A DNA stretch of 27,489 bases from Rs1 sp036960485 (GTDB taxonomy: Bacteria > Pseudomonadota > Gammaproteobacteria > Pseudomonadales > Balneatricaceae), in contig JBALXS010000066.1 of the NCBI GenBank assembly GCA_036960485.1, forward strand, positions 1-27,489, read 5' to 3'. Positions 24,631 to 27,489 of the stretch are shown piece by piece. Both the position numbers and the translations under genes were made by a program. Below the pieces are notes generated by a model. The model saw nothing but the letters and a program-made list of their open reading frames with translations. It was not told the DNA's origin and searched no databases. Position 1 is the first letter of the stretch; every line of letters starts with the position of its first letter.

Positions 24631-25308
24631 TCACAGATAAGTAATAATATCGGCTAAAGGTTTTTTCAACATAGCGTGTTTAGGTATAGTTGCACCTTCT
24701 TTTGGATAACCAACCACCATTAAAATATAAGCTTTATCAGATGTTGGGCGCTTACATATATCATTTAAAAAACCCATCGGTTTAGGAGTGTGAGTTAATG
24801 TAACTAAACCGGCATTGTGAATTGCAGTAATTAAAATACCAGTGGCAATACCAACCGATTCACCAATGTAATAATTTTTACGCTCCATGCCTGCTTCAAC
24901 ACCGCCTCTGCGTTCAGCAAAAATAGCAATTAGCCAAGGAGCGTCTTCTAAATACGGTTTAGATGCATCTGTTCCCAAAGGTGCTAGCGCCTCAAGCCAC
25001 TCTTCACCCGCGCGTCGTTCATCATAAAAACGCCGTTCTTCCAGCTCAGCCGCCACTCTAATTCTAGATTTAACATCGTCATTACCTATCAGCGCAAAAT
25101 GCCAAGGTTGATGGTTAGCTCCACTTGGAGCGGTGCTCGCAGCTTTTATGCAATCTTCTAATATCTGTTTAGGAACAGCGCGATTAGAAAAATCTCGTAC
25201 TGTATGACGCCTGCTTATGTCGTCGCAGAATTTTTTTGAGCGCTCCAACATATCCTCAACTGGATACTCTTTATAATCAGGTAGTGGTAATGATTCATGT
25301 TCTTGCAT
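24631..25308 (-). CDS. nitroreductase-family flavoprotein, iodotyrosine-deiodinase-like
   Basis: FMN-dependent protein of the nitroreductase superfamily. The 225-aa sequence has the FMN motifs RRHTVRDFSNRAVP (33-46), PSGANHQPW (61-69) and TLTHTP (170-175). Within the superfamily it resembles the iodotyrosine deiodinase (IYD) group: the lid block EERRFY...GEEW...GTDASKPYLEDAPWLI aligns with the IYD active-site lid, and E91, Y95 and K117 sit where I place the zwitterion-binding E-Y-K triad of IYD from memory. Residues near GYPKEGAT are also typical. The real substrate may be a halotyrosine or a related phenol; this is inference. The gene is divergent from pcp and convergent with marR. Confidence 0.85.
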   Translation of the reverse strand: MQEHESLPLPDYKEYPVEDMLERSKKFCDDISRRHTVRDFSNRAVPKQILEDCIKAASTAPSGANHQPWHFALIGNDDVKSRIRVAAELEERRFYDERRAGEEWLEALAPLGTDASKPYLEDAPWLIAIFAERRGGVEAGMERKNYYIGESVGIATGILITAIHNAGLVTLTHTPKPMGFLNDICKRPTSDKAYILMVVGYPKEGATIPKHAMLKKPLADIITYL

Positions 25309-25515
25309 CGTGGCTCTCTTATTGTGATTAATGAGGCTAAATTCGGTAATTAGATGAGGAAGGTTAGCAACTTTTCTATATCATTAATCGGCTAACTTTC
25401 TAGATTTTAATGTAGGTCTTGTTAACTTATATGCATATCAAAATGCAATACAGTTACTGCGCGCTCAGTCATTTTATCTAGGGTGAAGTGTTATAAAGTT
25501 TATATCTTAGTTGTA

Positions 25516-25560
25516 TTGCATATGCAACAATGAATTGAGCGCTTAATCAATTCATTGACA
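25516..25560. promoter_or_regulatory. operator-like dyads and possible pcp promoter
   Basis: TTGCATATGCAA (25516-25527) is a perfect 12-bp palindrome. Directly adjacent, CAATGAATTGA (25528-25538) and TCAATTCATTG (25547-25557) form a perfect 11-bp inverted repeat with an 8-nt spacer. TTGACA (25555-25560) overlaps the right arm and could be the pcp -35; a -10 about 17-19 nt on is weak (ATCATA or CATAAA). The whole lies in the gap shared with the divergent nitroreductase gene. Confidence 0.45.
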
Positions 25561-25639
25561 TAAGCGCTACTCGAAAGATCATAAAAGATGTAGATTCATG
25601 GCATCAACAAGCTGTTATTGACACCAGGGAATGCTAATA

Positions 25640-26266
25640 ATGAAAAGAGTATTAATTACCGGTTTTGAAAAATTTGATGCTGCGAAATCGAATCCTACGC
25701 AAGATATGCTGCAAGGGTTTCACAGTACTGAAGTTATCCTTAGAACAGCGGTATTGCCAGTGACTTTTGACGGATCTTTTTTGTTGCTACAAAAACTGAT
25801 AGCTGAGTTTTCGCCTGACTATATTTTGCTTTGTGGACTGGCAGGTAATAGAGAACAAATATCGTTAGAGAAAATAGCGATTAATTATGTTAATGCCCGT
25901 ATTACTGATAATAATGGCAAGCAGCCACTGGATGAAACAATCTCAGCATCAGGTGCCGATGGATACTTCTCCACTTTCCCAATAGCTGAACTAGCAGCCT
26001 ACTTACAAGATAAAAGCGTTGCAGCAACCGTTTCATTATCAGCGGGTAGTTACGTTTGTAATTACTTAATGTATCAAGCGCTGCATGTATTGCAAAATAG
26101 TGACGTACAAACCACCTTCGTGCATTTTCCCCCTCTAACAAAAGCAACAAGTATAGAAAGCTATCAGCAATTTTTGTCAGACACATTAAGTTTTATTGCA
26201 CATAGGCCCAATACAGCAATAGCTGATCTGGAGAAAAGCGCTAAGCTGTTTGCCGCTGAAGATTAA
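25640..26266 (+). CDS. pcp: pyroglutamyl-peptidase I (peptidase C15)
   Basis: Pcp is a cytosolic cysteine peptidase that removes N-terminal pyroglutamate. I chose ATG 25640 because AGGGA (25626-25630) is nine bases upstream, whereas the ATG at 25631 directly abuts it; the protein is then 208 aa. It has the family start VLITGFEKFD, then E77 (LEKIAIN), nucleophile C140 (SAGSYVCNY) and H162 (FVHFPP), the catalytic triad. The DARI-type segment reads NARITDN. A single gene, divergent from the nitroreductase gene, with a dyad-rich upstream region. Confidence 0.93.
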   Translation: MKRVLITGFEKFDAAKSNPTQDMLQGFHSTEVILRTAVLPVTFDGSFLLLQKLIAEFSPDYILLCGLAGNREQISLEKIAINYVNARITDNNGKQPLDETISASGADGYFSTFPIAELAAYLQDKSVAATVSLSAGSYVCNYLMYQALHVLQNSDVQTTFVHFPPLTKATSIESYQQFLSDTLSFIAHRPNTAIADLEKSAKLFAAED

Positions 26267-26784
26267 TAGCGACTATTTAGATAGGTTTTAGTGGTGAATG
26301 TCTTTTTTAGGCTGAAATAATGCCATCTAAGGCTAGTTAAATCAGCTGGGGATACCTTCACAATAGCAATTATTTGCCAATAGAAAATAACTAATAAAGT
26401 AGCGAGTAAGCTGTTAATGACTAGCGTCAGTCAATTCATTAAATAATGAAACCTCAGATAACTTACTCTAAAAGGGATGATAACTGCTGTTACTAATACA
26501 ACTTTATAAATTGGTTTAAAATGCCCATTTACCACCGCAAAATTCGTAAATAGAGATCTGCAGGTTCCGTGATTTAACCAATTTTTCTTTATCTCATTAA
26601 CGGTCGCTATGATATGCAGATATTTTCATAATATTGATAAGTGGTATCTAGCTGCTAATACGAATAATATGGCGCCTCCAGCGAGAAATTACCGTGCATT
26701 TTAGCAAGATGTCTTTGCGTGAATATCTTTTTAGACTTATGATTGTCGCTGTTATTTTTATTTAGATCAAAGGGATATTATAGA
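26267..26784. other. intergenic region with a small dyad
   Basis: About 500 nt of AT-rich DNA without a convincing gene. TTCATTA (26435-26441) and TAATGAA (26444-26450) form a 7-bp dyad; the 10-mer TCAATTCATT at 26431-26440 also occurs at 25547-25556 before pcp, so the two may share a regulator, or it may be chance. No terminator could be seen after pcp. Confidence 0.4.
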
Positions 26785-27378
26785 TTGTTGTTTGACTCTT
26801 TCTTACCTAAAGCTGTTGTTGATTTCCTGGAAAATAACCCTTTAATGGACCCCTTCCTACTAATACCGATTGGCTTAGCATTATTGCTGAGCATTATTTT
26901 TATATTAAAATATAAAAATGCAGTGCCTAATAAAGAGAATCCTTTTCAGCAAGTCGGAGAGTTATTTTCACCTGTTGAACGCTCTTTTTACGGATTACTT
27001 TGTCAAGCTGTGAGTGGCGAAAGAAAAGGTGCCAGGATAGGTAATGCGCTGGTGTTGGGTAAAGTAACGATAGCAGAAGTGCTGGCAGGGCAGAACAATT
27101 TAGCTCAACCACATCAGCAAAAAAAATTGAAAAAATTAGCGAAAATCAATTTTGATTTTGTGATTTGTCAAGCGAATGATTTATCAGTTATCGCGGTGAT
27201 TGAATTAGAGCCTTTGGTTAAAAAAGGCGCCAAGACTTACGATAAAGAACATGCAAATAATACCAAGCGAATTCAATATTTAAGTGTACGGTGTAAAGCT
27301 CAAAATTTACCATTTCACCATTTTAAAGCAGCTAGTCACTATGACATTGAACAACTGGTTGAGCGCATATTCACTTAG
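26785..27378 (+). CDS. membrane-anchored DUF2726 protein (copy 2)
   Basis: The likely start is TTG 26785, because AGGGA (26771-26775) lies nine bases upstream; the frame extends back to TTG 26743. From there the protein is 197 aa: a short soluble N-terminus, one hydrophobic segment (PFLLIPIGLALLLSIIFIL), then a DUF2726 domain: LFSPVERSFYGLLCQAV, ALVLGKVTIAEVL, FDFVICQANDLSVIAVIELEPL. As in copy 1 the FD..VC and V.E.E/D positions are kept, consistent with the PD-(D/E)XK-like fold, but the sequences have diverged. Unlike copy 1 it has a basic stretch (QQKKLKKLAK) before FDFV and no acidic tail. Nothing recognisable follows to the window end. Confidence 0.7.
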   Translation: MLFDSFLPKAVVDFLENNPLMDPFLLIPIGLALLLSIIFILKYKNAVPNKENPFQQVGELFSPVERSFYGLLCQAVSGERKGARIGNALVLGKVTIAEVLAGQNNLAQPHQQKKLKKLAKINFDFVICQANDLSVIAVIELEPLVKKGAKTYDKEHANNTKRIQYLSVRCKAQNLPFHHFKAASHYDIEQLVERIFT

Positions 27379-27489
27379 TTGTTTACTTACTTGTTTTGTT
27401 ACCAAGGCATTAGATCACCCTGCAATCTTAAAAATCTTGGGGCAATCGGTTGGCAATCGTTTCAGATAAAATCAACGAAGTGTCTGTTT

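Noticed and set aside
27284..27469. Plus-strand 61-aa frame at the window end
   Set aside because: It overlaps the DUF2726 C-terminus out of frame and has no start signal; it looks like a shadow.
1..27489. CRISPR array, toxin-antitoxin pair or defence island
   Set aside because: No regularly spaced repeats, and no recognisable cas, restriction, toxin or phage genes on either strand.

Overview
The window looks like ordinary chromosomal DNA of a free-living, probably marine, gammaproteobacterium of fairly low GC (about 40% by eye). The evidence is the set of clear orthologues of Gammaproteobacteria genes (greB, pdxH, a SlyD-like isomerase, rapA, fadD, and holA-lptE-leuS with a divergent ybeL-like zinc-ribbon gene, the same order as around leuS in E. 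coli). I see no phage, plasmid, transposase, CRISPR or classical defence system. Assigning the order (for example Cellvibrionales-like) would be a guess.

Layout. 1-299: three tRNA genes (Ser-UGA, Asn-GUU, Lys-UUU) in tandem. 363-2056: greB (-) and two unknown small proteins. 2347-3651: a DUF945/YdgA-like protein that ends at a hairpin shared with a small secreted Cys/Lys-rich protein on the other strand. 4442-5651: a densely hairpinned stretch directly before an orphan TRAP-type solute-binding protein. 5691-8742: a lipoprotein (-), pdxH, then a serine esterase and an FKBP/SlyD-like isomerase in one unit closed by a clear terminator. 8936-10581: small hypotheticals, a frameshifted ORF abutting a palindromic repeat, and a membrane-anchored DUF2726 protein. 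10751-15175: rapA and a glycosyltransferase, both on the minus strand. 15663-17710: an SCP2-domain protein and fadD. 17760-22063: leuS, lptE and holA (-). 22363-22908: the divergent DUF1451 protein. 22971-26266: a 2OG-Fe(II) oxygenase (-), a MarR-type regulator, an iodotyrosine-deiodinase-like nitroreductase (-) and pyroglutamyl peptidase. 26785-27378: a second DUF2726 protein.

As a system the window is mostly housekeeping: translation (tRNAs, leuS), transcription recycling (greB, rapA), replication (holA), envelope assembly (lptE), cofactor synthesis (pdxH) and fatty-acid activation (fadD with SCP2). The parts most worth a second look are the structured element before the TRAP binding protein, the IYD-like flavoprotein with a conserved E-Y-K lid triad, the secreted Cys/Lys-rich protein, the two DUF2726 copies and the 30-bp perfect palindrome after rapA. 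The 100-N gap near 22.3 kb is probably an assembly artefact, because exactly 55 bases are repeated on its two sides. No convincing new multi-gene system was found.
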